Shown: positions 48,203 through 63,607, numbered from the stretch's first letter. The stretch: 64,000 bases of DNA from Isoetes taiwanensis (GCA_021234155.1 JAJEKV010000104.1:808001-872000); one strand, 5' to 3'. Program-made: numbers and translations. Notes: generated by a model from the sequence alone, not told the origin.

Positions 48203-50427
48203 TCTTTAGATGAAGCGGGTTTGCCTGTTGTATGGCGTCGGTAAGGTCAAGGCAAAGGCCGGTACGGACTGGTATTTACGGATGGGGACGTGTACGCCTG
48301 GGTCAGTCGGCGGGCGTTATTATCATCCTACTATCGGTGACAAGCGGTCTAGACTAGTACCTCTTTACCCAAAGCCTAAGAAGTAATTTAATCGAGAGAT
48401 CATTATTTACTCATCAAAGTCTTAGAAATGAGTCATCTACTACAACATCAACTTAGATGCGTGGCTATGAACTATAAAACACAAATAATGCCCAAGACTT
48501 GGCAATTGTTAAACCATTCAAATATAGATACAATTGCAAAGAAGTAAAGCCTTATACTTATCCGTAATAGGCATAGTAGCATCCGGTCGCGGTGAAAACT
48601 CTATGGTCCATGACAATAAGTCCGAGAGAAATGTTATCATTTATCCTTCAAGGAAGCTCCTTTAGCCGACATCTTCATTTCCATAATCCATCCTCTTTCA
48701 AGCTAAAGCAAACCACCGAAAAGCAAAAAGAGACAATGGGAGGAAGGCAGGTACTGCTGGCCAATCAATACACAATTAAAGCGTGAAAGCGGTAAAGTGC
48801 AAGGGCCAAAGGTACATTGGGTCTCTCAGTTTATCACTGATCACCAATTGTATCCCTTTGCCCTGAGTAAACCTTAACAAGAAAGAAGCGGTATAGACTA
48901 ACTGAAGGCTAAATTTCTAAAGAGAATACAACATCCTCTTAACTGTATCATCATGAATATAAATGCCTGAAGTAGAGTTTTCAGATGCAACTGCCATTTA
49001 TTGAAAGCAAAGCAATTAATCTGCTGCTTAGTCTAAGCTCAACAAAATGCTATGTCATTTATTCAGAACTAAACCTAGACTTAATCTGTTGCTTTATACA
49101 TGCATGAGTCACATACAAAGCTTGTTCTAACCAGAAATTCATATTATACAAACCTGGATTTGAAGCTCCTTTCACCATTATATGGCAGAAAAGATTCATT
49201 GGCTGTTTTGGAGGAGGACGTTCCACATAGATACATAGGCAGAGATGCCCTACAGTGCATCTAATAGATCGTTTAGGTAGATAAGCTTCCCCAGAAGCTC
49301 CATCCACCATATTACATCCGGATCTTACAACTGGATATTGCATCTGAATGCTGTCAGAGTAAAGCAAGCTTCTATATGATGCATCCATGCTTTTCAAGAC
49401 ACATGCTGAAATACCTGTGTAGAGAAATCGGGACCCTATCCATAGCACTGTAAATATAGAAAATCATGCTTGCAGCACATTCTTTTTGTACAAAGGAAGA
49501 CCGGAGTCTTACTCTAGCTATGGCGCCTCTGTTTATCTCTTACGGCACCGTCAAAATGATGGACTATTAGGGCTTCTTAAAACCTAGACTTTCGAACCAT
49601 TAGGCAAAAAATCCATGAGCATTTACCTTTGTCATTACCTTAAGCTTAGTCATTCGAACCATAAGGCAAAAAATCCTCCAAGCCTTTTGCTTTGTTTTAC
49701 CTCCTTTACTATATTGTTGCAAACAATATTTAGCCCACTAGCATGTGGCATTTCATCACGTACCAAAAGATAGAGCAACACATCTTAGAGTTACCTACTA
49801 TAGAGCAAATGAGCACTTTTGGCAAGATCTATATGCTATGGTAAAAGTCACATGCAAGCATATTTGCATGTTGAGCACCACATGTCCAACATGCCTTTAA
49901 GCCAAATGCATGCATGAAATAAAATGGAAATCTTATAAGCTACATGCTTACCAAATGGGAATTTTATATTCACGTAGAGCACCTGAGATCTCCTATATCC
50001 CCTTGTGCCTATCAAGGCAAAAAATCATACCCTTCATATCAAACTCAAGTTTAAGTTAGAATGGTCCGTAAAAACCATTTGACAAAACACACATCTCATT
50101 AACCAAATATATTTGCAGTATCCAAAAAGATCACTAGATCCCCGAATACATATTGATTATTAAAGAAAAATAATTAATGCAATAAACCTTCATTTTTGAG
50201 AAAATATGAAGATCGTGTTCTAGTGTAGTAGAGATCTCTAGATCACCATTGACTGTCCAAGGTATTGTATTTACCTAGATCACTAAACATATATTTGATT
50301 ATTGAAGCATCAAACATGACCACTTGTAGTCATATGCAGAAGAGATATCTGGATCATTATTGTCTATTCAAGCAAAATAGCTTATTTAAAGCAAAATAGC
50401 TTAGTTAATTAAAAAAAAAAAAAAAAA
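48203..50427. repeat. Array module A, copy 2
   Basis: Colinear with 36745-38973, also ending in 17 A residues (50411-50427). From about 48800 on it is nearly identical to copy 1. The first ~150 bases are heavily changed, largely A-to-G, and 48340-48790 shows many small differences. Confidence 0.9.
49059..49448 (-). other. Candidate exon in module A (copy 2), unidentified
   Basis: The same 129-codon frame as at 37609-37998, differing in only a few residues (FFYTG to FLYTG, GEAC to GEAY). Copies this similar say nothing about selection. Confidence 0.3.
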
Positions 50428-53400
50428 CCTTTTAAACCTGTTAAAACAGACTTTTACCTTTCATGGACTTTTGCAAAGACCACTTCCAGTCAATATGCAG
50501 CCTTAAGCCAAAACAGGTGTACATTTGACTTAAGCCTTAAAATGGTTAGCATTTATCAAGGCAAACGCACTTACCATATTCTACAATCTACAAGAAGTTC
50601 CCATTCACTAGAGCTTATAAACATGGTTTCATAAAGAATCCCAAAAAGTTCTTCATAATTGTATTACCAATGTTAAAATACTTTTTGAAGTCTAAAGGGT
50701 TAAAATATCCAGGAAACTTAGATTATATAAATTCTCAAACATGAACCATTTGATATGAAAGCACTAAGTTTAGCCAACATATTATGTACAAAATAATTTT
50801 CAAGGCCTAGAAGTCACTACCATGTTGCTGAATCAACGACATAGTGGATTGTTTTATTTATCAGCTTGATCTTCCATCCTTTGTCATCTTGTCTTGTAAG
50901 CTTTTCCAATTTGAAATAATGGGAAAACACACATAGGAGCAAGAAATCCCGTTACCTGCAATGAAACCAGATGCAAGTTAGCCTAAGAAAGGGTAACCAC
51001 ATAAGCCATCACAGGTAAGCTACAGATCTCTTGGGCTCTTCGCCCTTCACCTTGCATGTTTCAAAAATCAAAATAGAAGGTAGTTCCTGCCCTGTATTAT
51101 TCTAGCATCAGCAAATGCAAACCCTATCTAGTGCCCTTATTACCATTTTAGGCACTAGAATGTAAGGGAGATGCAATCGGGACTTCTACCTATTTAAGTT
51201 CAATATATGTTTAATTATTTGACACTCCAAAACGAAGCTGTGGAACCGTCCAGAGTACTGTTATCCTACTCATACACAGCAATATGTTTTTGAATCATAT
51301 ACTTAATAGATTCCTAAGCAAGTCCTACATTTAAGCAAAAGCCACTAGACTATGGCAGAGCTATTGAAAATTCAAAGTCTAAGTTAACATCTCCTTAACC
51401 TTGAAGCCCTATTGTCCTGTTTTATTCTGCATTTTAACATTATGACAGCTGCAAAAACGTTGCTTTTTAGCACAAAGGCTTAGCGTAACAACTAGACCAT
51501 ACATGGTTACTAATGCATCATAGACTAGTGCATCATAGATGTTGCTATGCATAGCAATATTTTATGGCAGAGCTTCAGTAAATTCGTAAGTCCATGTTAA
51601 CGTCGAGATTTACATTATCCACTATTTTCTGCTCATGCGCTTACTTTTATTGTGGGCGGTTCATTCATGTGTAGCAGCCTAAAAGCACAGACTTGCTTCC
51701 CTTCAATGTTTATGCTTCACCCTTAGGGTATATTTAGGATCATCTATATGCTCTATTCTTAGCATGCATATCCCAATGGGACAGCTATAATATGTTTTGG
51801 GCACTTACAAATGACCAGCTCTACAAGTTCCATTTCCAAAACTTTCTGAAATAAGCACAGAAATTATTCTTGCTCTGTTGTCTTTGTTCCAATCACAGGG
51901 GATATCGAATCAATTCTGACGAAATTGTTAAGCCCTAAAAGCAAATCCTTAAGCCTATGTACGGATCCATTTATTATTCAAAAAATTATTTTAATGCAAA
52001 GAAAGACTCCAAAAAAGCATCATCTTTGATAATATCTACTATACCAAACAACTCAAATGCATTGAAAAACTATACAAGCATAAAAACCTGTTGGGCTCGA
52101 TTTGGAATGCCAATGCTTGTTGTGTCGGTGTCCTTGACAAGTGACTTGCATATACTGCTCATCTTCATATTGCTATTGCTCATCTTCATATTGCTATTGT
52201 TCTGCTTAAATCCAGGCTTTGTAACATCACCTTGCGTAGCTGCTTTGTATGGGATGCTTGCACCTCATTGCATACTGCATTTTACCACATAATTTGATAC
52301 AGATCTCATTATTTTAGTCTAAATGCATTCATTCATAACCTGACTTCAGAATTATGCAATGTACTGAAGTCCAGAGATGCCTATGGCTATCTATCCTTGC
52401 AGACGTATTTGTTGCTAGAGGCAGGCTTATTACATGTGTTCAAAGGAGATCATAAATGAACACGTTTCATCCTAGGCTATATACAATGTTCACATGCATC
52501 TCCCTCATTGTAGATCTGCCCAATGGCCACGTTAGCACTATCTACATTCCACTTTTTATTATGAGATCATGATGATAAATTGCAAGTTACCAATCTGGGT
52601 AGAAACTCTGGTCCATGGTAGAGCACTAGTATATTCAAGGCCTTTGTTATCTTCAGCTTCACAATAATGACCTTAATGTCCTATTGTTTTCGGTTCATAT
52701 CCTTATGTCAACTGCACGAAAGACTTTCATATTGCATTCTAGCAGAAAGAATCTGCATCAATACTTGAAAATTCTCACGTTTCCTATTGCCTAGCACAAT
52801 GCCGATACAATATTTATCTATTCTCTCTCATGTTTCAATATCTGGATTATTCATTCATAAGCATCATAACCTCTAGCTAGATCTTGGTTAAGAAATATAA
52901 GCATCATGCAGCAAAGCTCTGATATCCAACCAGGGATAACATAATCATCAGAATAGGCAAGTATGCTCACACTCTCAGTAAATAATAAGATCTATGCATC
53001 TGTTTTGTAGATCTACCAATTCTAGCAATATAAAGATAGATTCACACATAAATTCAATTAGTCTATGCCAAAATCGTTACTGAACATCAACACAGACATG
53101 TCTTTATCTCTATTCAAAGAGCATTCAAAGAAATTTAAGGAAGAAAACAATGTAAAGCTTCCAAACCTGGTAAGCTTGATTAAAAGCCAATGCTTTGTAT
53201 AGGCGTGTTTGAGTTGGTTCCGCCCGCGTTGAATCCACATTTGCCTCGGGGGCCACCACAGTTTTCGAATTTGACAGCCCATATGAGCGGAAAAACCACC
53301 GCCAACAAGTAGAAGATAGCAAGTCTGCAAAACGGGATTGAACCGGCTGCAATCGCTCCCCATTCAAGAAGGTACATGTCCAATTATTTTTTCCCATATG

Positions 53401-54986
53401 TTAACCCTAACAAAATTTCGTTGATCAGCAATCCGGGTAGTATGCCAACTCATGCGCCATGCTACTTTACAGAAAACCATAGAGACGTGTCCGGCAAATT
53501 GAGTTACATCAAAATTTACAATTTTTCCGTTGTCGAAAACCTTGGCCCAAAGTATTACTTGAAAAACCTTTTCAATGCACATTAGCATTTATAATGCTCA
53601 AGTTACTCCCATAGGAATTTCTTATTTTTTATTTTCATCTCTTGCATTTAGAATTGTTTTGAGCAAAGACATAATATTACATTTTGAAGACCATCATAGT
53701 TTCACCTCGCCCCCTTTAACCAAATCCAAAGGTGTATCAAAATATTATCTAGCCCTTTTTACCTTGTTCATTCCATGTCTTTGCCATTTCATCTGCTTCT
53801 TAGAGCCACAAAATGTAAAGAAAGCCCTATTCATTGTTGGACCATTGTTCAGCCATTGCATCATTGACCCAAGTCGAACCACCTGACTTGGCTTTTATTT
53901 CTTAACTTTTCCAGTTCTTAAAGTTCTCAACAAACCTCATAATTTTTCTCTAATCAATATCAAGTACACTCCATGTAAACCAAGTGTACTCGTATCTTTA
54001 GAAGCATCATTAGAAGCAGTGAGTGACTGCAAAATGAGCTTATTGGGCACTTCAGATCACAGCTTGGCCAGTAAACCACCAAAATCTTTAAGCTACAGCA
54101 ATATCAAGTCTGTGCAGCAAGTCAAATAAACCATCTGACCATGTATCAAGTGTAACTGCTTTTGAGATTTTTGACAACCTTGTCATTTATTTGAGATTTT
54201 CTAAGGATACTCATTTATTGTGATTACACATTCACCATTGTCACCAAAAAACACTTCCCAAGATCAAACATACACCTATTCCCAGTTGTCATGTATCCGC
54301 CGCAAAATGTACAGCTTTGCTAGTACGTTCACTGCAGTAAACACCCTATTGTTGTTTCCACATATGCTTCATTTGTCGTTACCATATGCCTCATTTGTTC
54401 CTATGTTAGCACAAATGTAACAAGTCAAATAAACCCATGTAGCGTGTGTACCAACCTTTTTCAAGCTTGATGCACTTATTATCGATGCATTTATAATAAA
54501 AAAAGCCCGCCTCCCATCTGAGGGTCGAGGGTGGGGGCGAAAGTCATACATAGAGTTAGCAACAAGGAGAGTAGGACCTTGTTGCCAAAGCCCTACCCTA
54601 CCTATATTGCGTAATTAACTCTTATTGCAAGTATTTATTTCTCTTTTTAGGAGAGCCAAATGGCAAACAGATTGACCCTAGTCTGGGCCAATTCCAAAAG
54701 ACTAGTTTAAAAGAGCCAGAACTCATTCTATAATCCAATTTTGGGTAAAATTCAATCGGCATAATCTCAAAAATAAATGTCATGTTACCTTTATTTTTGA
54801 ACGGATTTCCTTATGTCTGCTGCAAGCCAAGAGCGAAAATCAGCTTAGAAAGAATTATAATTTCCATTTCCAGCCTATGCCAATCCTATAAATATCCAAT
54901 AAGTATTAATAAGAAATTATATACACCTGTATTCCAACCATTTTAAGGTCCCTAGTATAACTAGAGAACTGAGTTAATAAAAAAAA
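50428..54986. repeat. Array module B, copy 3 (4559 bp)
   Basis: Starts after the second 17-A run and is colinear with the other B copies. Confidence 0.92.
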
Positions 54987-57900
54987 CCTTTTAAACCTGT
55001 TAAAACAGACTTTTACCTTTCATGGACTTTTGCAAAGACCACTTCCAGTCAATATGCAGCCTTAAGCCAAAACAGGTGTACATTTGACTTAAGCCTTAAA
55101 ATGGTTAGCATTTATCAAGGCAAACGCACTTACCATATTCTACAATCTACAAGAAGTTCCCATTCACTAGAGCTTATAAACATGGTTTCATAAAGAATCC
55201 CAAAAAGTTCTTCATAATTGTATTACCAATGTTAAAATACTTTTTGAAGTCTAAAGGGTTAAAATATCCAGGAAACTTAGATTATATAAATTCTCAAACA
55301 TGAACCATTTGATATGAAAGCACTAAGTTTAGCCAACATATTATGTACAAAATAATTTTCAAGGCCTAGAAGTCACTACCATGTTGCTGAATCAACGACA
55401 TAGTGGATTGTTTTATTTATCAGCTTGATCTTCCATCCTTTGTCATCTTGTCTTGTAAGCTTTTCCAATTTGAAATAATGGGAAAACACACATAGGAGCA
55501 AGAAATCCCGTTACCTGCAATGAAACCAGATGCAAGTTAGCCTAAGAAAGGGTAACCACATAAGCCATCACAGGTAAGCTACAGATCTCTTGGGCTCTTC
55601 GCCCTTCACCTTGCATGTTTCAAAAATCAAAATAGAAGGTAGTTCCCTTACCTCAGATTATTCTAGCATCAGCAAATGCAAACCCTATCTAGTGCCCTTA
55701 TTACCATTTTAGGCACTAGAATGTAAGGGAGATGCAATCGGGACTTCTACCTATTTAAGTTCAATATATGTTTAATTATTTGACACTCCAAAAAACGGAA
55801 GGCGTGGAACCGGCCCAGTCTTTGTTATCCTACTCATACACGCGACAATATGTTTTTGAATCATATACTTAATAGATTCCTAAGCAAGTCCTACATTTAA
55901 GCAAAAGCCACTAGACTATGGCAGAGCTATTGAAAATTCAAAGTCTAAGTTAACATCTCCTTAACCTTGAAGCCCTATTGTCCTGTTTTATTCTGCATTT
56001 TAACATTATGACAGCTGCAAAAACGTTGCTTTTTAGCACAAAGGCTTAGCGTAACAACTAGACCATACATGGTTACTAATGCATCATAGACTAGTGCATC
56101 ATAGATGTTGCTATGCATAGCAATATTTTATGGCAGAGCTTCAGTAAATTCGTAAGTCCATGTTAACGTCGAGATTTACATTATCCACTATTTTCTGCTC
56201 ATGCGCTTACTTTTATTGTGGGCGGTTCATTCATGTGTAGCAGCCTAAAAGCACAGACTTGCTTCCCTTCAATGTTTATGCTTCACCCTTAGGGTATATT
56301 TAGGATCATCTATATGCTCTATTCTTAGCATGCATATCCCAATGGGACAGCTATAATATGTTTTGGGCACTTACAAATGACCAGCTCTACAAGTTCCATT
56401 TCCAAAACTTTCTGAAATAAGCCTGTAAATTATTCTTGCTCTGTTGTACTGTTCCAATCACAGGGATATCGAATCAATTACGAAATTGTTAAGCCCTAAA
56501 GCAAATCCTTAAGCCTATGTACAGATCCATTTATTATTCAAAAAATTATTTTAATGCAAAGAAAGACTCCAAAGCATCATGCTGATAATATCTACTATAC
56601 CAAACAACTCAAATGCATTGAAAAACTATACAAGCATAAAACACATTTGGGCTCGATTTGGAATGCCAATGCTTGTTGTGTCGGTGTCCTTGACAAGTGA
56701 CTTGCATATACTGCTCATCTTCATATTGCTATTGCTCATCTTCATATTGCTATTGTTCTGCTTAAATCCAGGCTTTGTAACATCACCTTGCGCAGCTGCT
56801 TTGTATGGGATGCTTGCACCTCATTGCATACTGCATTTTACCACATAATTTGATACAGATCTCATTATTTTAGTCTAAATGCATTCATTCATAACCTGAC
56901 TTCAGAATTATGCAATGTACTGAAGTACAGAGATGCCTATGGCTATCTATCCTTGCAGACGTATTTGTTGCTAGAGGCAGGCTTATTACATGTGTTCAAA
57001 GGAGATCATAAATGAACACGTTTCATCCTAGGCTATATACAATGTTCACATGCATCTCCCTCATTGTAGATCTGCCCAATGGCCACGTTAGCACTATCTA
57101 CATTCCACTTTTTATTATGAGATCATGATGATAAATTGCAAGTTACCAATCTGGGTAGAAACTCTGGTCCATGGTAGAGCACTAGTATATTCAAGGCCTT
57201 TGTTATCTTCAGCTTCACAATAATGACCTTAATGTCCTATTGTTTTCGGTTCATATCCTTATGTCAACTTTGAAAGACTTTCATATTGCATTCTAGCGAG
57301 AAAGAATCGCATCAATACTTGAAAATTCTCACGTTTCCTATTGCCTAGCACAATGCCGATACAATATTTATCTATTCTCTCTGCTGCATGTTTCAATATC
57401 TGGATTATTCATTCATAAGCATCATAACCTCTAGCTAGATCTTGGTTAAGAAATATAAGCATCATGCAGCAAAGCTCTGATATCCAACCAGGGATAACAT
57501 AATCATCAGAATAGGCAAGTATGCTCACACTCTCAGTAAATAATAAGATCTATGCATCTGTTTTGTAGATCTACCAATTCTAGCAATATAAAGATAGATT
57601 CACACATAAATTCAATTAGTCTATGCCAAAATCGTTACTGAACATCAACCTGTACATGTCTTTATCTCTATTCAAAGAGCATTCAAAGAAATTTAAGGAA
57701 GAAAACAATGTAAAGCTTCCAAACACAGTAAGCTTGATTCTAGAAACCAATGCTTTGTATAGCTGTGTCGGAGTTGGTTCCGCCAGCGTTGAATCCACAT
57801 TTGCCTCAGGGGCCACCACAGTTTTTCGAATTTGACAGCCCATATGAGCCAGAAAAACCACCGCCAACAAGTAGAAGATAGCAAGCTGCAAAAACGGATT

Positions 57901-59546
57901 GAACCGGCTGCAATCGCTCCGATTCAAGAAGGTACATGTCCAATTATTTTTTCCGGCATATGTTAACCCTAACAAAATTTCGTTGATCAGCAATCCAGGT
58001 AGTATGCCAACTCATGCGCCATGCTACTTTCTGTAAAACCATAGAGACGTGTCCAGCAAATTCAGGTTACATCAAAATTTACAATTTTTCCGTTGTCGAA
58101 AACCTTGGCCCAAAGTATTACTTCGAAAAAACCTTTTCAATGCACATTAGCATTTATAATGCTCAAGTTACTCCCATAGGAATTTCTTATTTTTTATTTT
58201 CATCTCTTGCATTTAGAATTGTTTTGAGCAGCACATAATATTACATTTTGAAGACCATCATAGTTTCACCTCGCCCCCACTTAACCAAATCCAGTGTATC
58301 AAAATATTATCTAGCCCTTTTTACCTTGTTCATTCCATGTCTTTGCCATTTCATCTGCTTCTTAGAGCCACAAAATGTAAAGAAAGCCCTATTCATTGTT
58401 GGACCATTGTTCAGCCATTGCATCATTGACCCAAGTCGAACCACTGTACTTGGCTTTTATTTCTTAACTTTTCCAGTTCTTAAAGTTCTCAACAAACCTC
58501 ATAATTTTTCTCTAATCAATATCAAGTACACTCCATGTAAACCAAGTGTACTCGTATCTTTAGAAGCATCATTAGAAGCAGTGAGTGACTGCAAAATGAG
58601 CTTATTGGGCACCGGATCACGGCTTGGCGATAAAACCACCAAAATCTTTTAAGCTACAAAGAATATCAAGTAAATGCGGCAAGTCAAATAAACCATCGAC
58701 CATGTATCAAGTGTAATCGCTTTTTGAGATTTTTGACAACCTTGTCATTTATTTGAGATTTTCTAAGGATACTCATTTATTGTGATTACACATTCACCAT
58801 TGTCACCAAAAAACACTTCCCAAGATCAAACATACACCTATTCCCAGTTGTCATGTATCCGCCGCAAAATGTACAGCTTTGCTAGTACGTTCACTGCAGT
58901 AAACACCCTATTGTTGTTTCCACATATGCTTCATTTGTCGTTACCATATGCCTCATTTGTTCCTATGTTAGCACAAATGTAACAAGTCAAATAAACCCAT
59001 GTAGCGTGTGTACCAACCTTTTTCAAGCTTGATGCACTTATTATCAGCATGCATTTATAATAAAAAAAGCCTGCCTCCTACCGTAGGTCAGGGTGGGCGA
59101 AAGTCATACATAGAGTTAGCAACAAGGAGAGTAGGACCTTGTTGCCAAAGCCCTACCCTACCTATATTGCGTAATTAACTCTTATTGCAAGTATTTATTT
59201 CTCTTTTTAGGAGAGCCAAATGGCAAACAGATTGACCCTAGTCTGGGCCAATTCCAAAAGACTAGTTTAAAAGAGCCAGAACTCATTCTATAATCCAATT
59301 TTGGGTAAAATTCAATCGGCATAATCTCAAAAATAAATGTCATGTTACCTTTATTTTTGAACGGATTTCCTTATGTCTGCTGCAAGCCAAGAGCGAAAAT
59401 CAGCTTAGAAAGAATTATAATTTCCATTTCCAGCCTATGCCAATCCTATAAATATCCAATAAGTATTAATAAGAAATTATATACACCTGTATTCCAACCA
59501 TTTTAAGGTCCCTAGTATAACTAGAGAACTGAGTTAATAAAAAAAA
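54987..59546. repeat. Array module B, copy 4 (4560 bp)
   Basis: Colinear with copy 3. Spacing to the neighbouring copies is 4559-4560 bp, the most regular part of the array. Confidence 0.92.
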
Positions 59547-61198
59547 CCTTTTAAACCTGTTAAAAGCAGGACTTTTACCTTTCATGGACTTTTGCAAAGA
59601 CCACTTCCATCAATATCGACCTTAAGCCAAAAGCAGTGTACATTTGACTTAAGCCTTAAAATGGTTAGCATTTATCAAGGCAAACGCACTTACCATATTC
59701 TACAATCTACAAGAAGTTCCCATTCACTAGAGCTTATAAACATGGTTTCATAAAGAATCCCAAAAAGTTCTTCATAATTGTATTACCAATGTTAAAATAC
59801 TTTTTGAAGTCTAAAGGGTTAAAATATCCAGGAAACTTAGATTATATAAATTCTCAAACATGAACCATTTGATATGAAAGCACTAAGTTTAACCAACATA
59901 TTATGTACAAAATAATTTTCAAGGCCTAGAAGTCACTACCATGTTCTTTGAATCAACGACATAGTGGATTGTTTTATTTATCGACTTGATCTTCCATCCT
60001 TTGTCATCTTGTCTTGTAAGCTTTTCCAATTTGAAATAATGGGAAAACACACATAGGAGCAAGAAATCCCGTTACCTGCAATGAAACCAGATGCAAGTTA
60101 GCCTAAGAAAGGGTAACCACATAAGCCATCACAATGTGCTTACAGATCTCTTGGGCTCTTAGCCCTTCACCTTGCATGTTTCAAAAATCAAAATAGAAGG
60201 TAGTTCACATACCTATTATTCTAGCATCAGCAAATGCAAACCCTATCTAGTGCCCTTATTACCATTTTAGGCACTAGAATGTAAGGGAGATGCAATCGGG
60301 ACTTCTACCTATTTAAGTTCAATATATGTTTAATTATTTGACACTCCAAAACGCAGTTTGTGGAACCGTCCCAGTCTTGTTATCCTACTCATACCGCAAG
60401 AATATGTTTTTGAATCATATACTTAATAGATTCCTAAGCAAGTCCTACATTTAAGCAAAAGCCACTAGACTATGGCGTAGCTATTGAAAATTCAAAGTCT
60501 AAGTTAACATCTCCTTAACCTTGAAGCCCTATTGTCCCTGTTTTTATTCGCATTTTAACATTATGACAATTGCAAAAGCGTTGCTTTTTAGCACAAAGGC
60601 TTAAGCGTAACAACTAGACCATACATGGTTACTAATGCATCATAGACTAGTGCATCATAGATGTTGCTATGCATAGCAATATTTTATGGCGAGCTTGATG
60701 AAATTCGTAAGTCCATGTTAACGCCGAGATTTACATTATCCACTATTTTACGCTCATAAACTTACTTTTATTGTGGGCGGTTCATTCATGTGTAGCAGAC
60801 CTAAAAGCCAGACTTGCTTCCCTTCAATGTTTATGCTTCACCCTTAGGGTATATTTAGGATCATCTATATGCTCTATTCTTAGCATGCATATCCCAATGG
60901 GACAGCTATAATATGTTTTGGGCACTTACAAATGACCAGCTCTACAAGTTCCATTTCCAAAACTTTCTGAAATAAGCCTGTAAATTATTCTTGCTCTGTT
61001 GTACTGTTCCAATCACAGGGATATCGAATCAATTACGAAATTGTTAAGCCCTAAAGCAAATCCTTAAGCCTATGTACAGATCCATTTATTATTCAAAAAA
61101 TTATTTTAATGCAAAGAAAGACTCCAAAGCATCATGCTGATAATATCTACTATACCAAACAACTCAAATGCATTGAAAAACTATACAAGCATAAAAAC

Positions 61199-61374
61199 CT
61201 GTTGGGCTCGATTTGGAATGCCAATGCTTGTTGTGTCGGTGTCCTTGACAAGTGACTTGCATATACTGCTCATCTTCATATTGCTATTGCTCATCTTCAT
61301 ATTGCTATTGTTCTGCTTAAATCCAGGCTTTGTAACATCACCTTGCGCAGCTGCTTTGTATGGGATGCTTGCAC
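61199..61374 (-). other. Candidate exon in module B, unidentified
   Basis: On the minus strand an open piece reads GASIPYKAAAQGDVTKPGF, then NNSNMKMSNSNMKMSS (from the 21-bp duplication) and GIPNRAQQ, ending at a donor-like CAACAG|GTTTTT. The acceptor side is weak (no pyrimidine tract). The same piece recurs in all B copies. Unidentified and possibly chance. Confidence 0.2.
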
Positions 61375-62172
61375 CTCATTGCATACTGCATTTTACCACA
61401 TAATTTGATACAGATCTCATTATTTTAGTCTAAATGCATTCATTCATAACCTGACTTCAGAATTATGCAATGTACTGAAGTACAGAGATGCCTATGGCTA
61501 TCTATCCTTGCAGACGTATTTGTTGCTAGAGGCAGGCTTATTACATGTGTTCAAAGGAGATCATAAATGAACACGTTTCATCCTAGGCTATATACAATGT
61601 TCACATGCATCTCCCTCATTGTAGATCTGCCCAATGGCCACGTTAGCACTATCTACATTCCACTTTTTATTATGAGATCATGATGATAAATTGCAAGTTA
61701 CCAATCTGGGTAGAAACTCTGGTCCATGGTAGAGCACTAGTATATTCAAGGCCTTTGTTATCTTCAGCTTCACAATAATGACCTTAATGTCCTATTGTTT
61801 TCGGTTCATATCCTTATGTCAACTGCACGAAAGACTTTCATATTGCATTCTAGCAGAAAGAATCTGCATCAATACTTGAAAATTCTCACGTTTCCTATTG
61901 CCTAGCACAATGCCGATACAATATTTATCTATTCTCTCTGCTGCATGTTTCAATATCTGGATTATTCATTCATAAGCATCATAACCTCTAGCTAGATCTT
62001 GGTTAAGAAATATAAGCATCATGCAGCAAAGCTCTGATATCCAACCAGGGATAACATAATCATCAGAATAGGCAAGTATGCTCACACTCTCAGTAAATAA
62101 TAAGATCTATGCATCTGTTTTGTAGATCTACCAATTCTAGCAATATAAAGATAGATTCACACATAAATTCAA

Positions 62173-62472
62173 TTAGTCTATGCCAAAATCGTTACTGAAC
62201 ATCAACCTGTACATGTCTTTATCTCTATTCAAAGAGCATTCAAAGAAATTTAAGGAAGAAAACAATGTAAAGCTTCCAAACCTGGTAAGCTTGATTCTGA
62301 GAGCCAATGCTTTGTATAGCTGTGTCGGAGTTGGTTCCGCCAGCGTTGAATCCACATTTGCCTCAGGGGCCACCACAGTTTTTCGAATTTGACAGCCCAT
62401 ATGAGCCAGGAAAAACCGCCAACAAGTAGAAGATAGCAAGTCTGCAAAACGGATTGAACCGGCTGCAATCGC
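62173..62472 (-). other. Candidate exon in module B with hydrophobic stretch, unidentified
   Basis: A minus-strand frame reads KTVVAPEANVDSTLAEPTPT and LYKALALRIKLTR, ending near a donor-like accag|gtttgg. The same frame is present in the other B copies (e.g. 41623-42000, 57616-57993), where it extends upstream with a hydrophobic segment. Copies differ in frame because of small indels. No family recognised. Confidence 0.25.
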
Positions 62473-63607
62473 CTCGATTCAAGAAGGTACATGTCCAATT
62501 ATTTTTTCCCATATGTTAACCCTAACAAAATTTCGTTGATCAGCAATCCAGGTAGTATGCCAACTCATGCGCCATGCTACTTTCTATAAAACCATAGAGA
62601 CGTGTCCAGCAAATTCAGGTTACATCAAAATTTACAATTTTTCCGTTGTCGAAAACCTTGGCCCAAAGTATTACTTCGAAAAAACCTTTTCAATGCACAT
62701 TAGCATTTATAATGCTCAAGTTACTCCCATAGGAATTTCTTATTTTTTATTTTCATCTCTTGCATTTAGAATTGTTTTGAGCAGCACATAATATTACATT
62801 TTGAAGACCATCATAGTTTCACCTCGCCCCCACTTAACCAAATCCAGTGTATCAAAATATTATCTAGCCCTTTTTACCTTGTTCATTCCATGTCTTTGCC
62901 ATTTCATCTGCTTCTTAGAGCCACAAAATGTAAAGAAAGCCCTATTCATTGTTGGACCATTGTTCAGCCATTGCATCATTGACCCAAGTCGAACCACTGT
63001 ACTTGGCTTTTATTTCTTAACTTTTCCAGTTCTTAAAGTTCTCAACAAACCTCATAATTTTTCTCTAATCAATATCAAGTACACTCCATGTAAACCAAGT
63101 GTACTCGTATCTTTAGAAGCATCATTAGAAGCAGTGAGTGACTGCAAAATGAGCTTATTGGGCACTTCAGATCACAGCTTGGCCAGTAAACCACCAAAAT
63201 CTTTAAGCTACAGCAATATCAAGTCTGTGCAGCAAGTCAAATAAACCATCTGACCATGTATCAAGTGTAACTGCTTTTGAGATTTTTGACAACCTTGTCA
63301 TTTATTTGAGATTTTCTAAGGATACTCATTTATTGTGATTACACATTCACCATTGTCACCAAAAAACACTTCCCAAGATCAAACATACACCTATTCCCAG
63401 TTGTCATGTATCCGCCGCAAAATGTACAGCTTTGCTAGTACGTTCACTGCAGTAAACACCCTATTGTTGTTTCCACATATGCTTCATTTGTCGTTACCAT
63501 ATGCCTCATTTGTTCCTATGTTAGCACAAATGTAACAAGTCAAATAAACCCATGTAGCGTGTGTACCAACCTTTTTCAAGCTTGATGCACTTATTATCAG
63601 CATGCAT

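Noticed and set aside
62801-63244. 147-codon plus-strand frame in module B
   Set aside because: Open in some B copies but broken in others by small indels. Composition is that of AT-rich DNA and no motif is seen; kept only as a possible test case.
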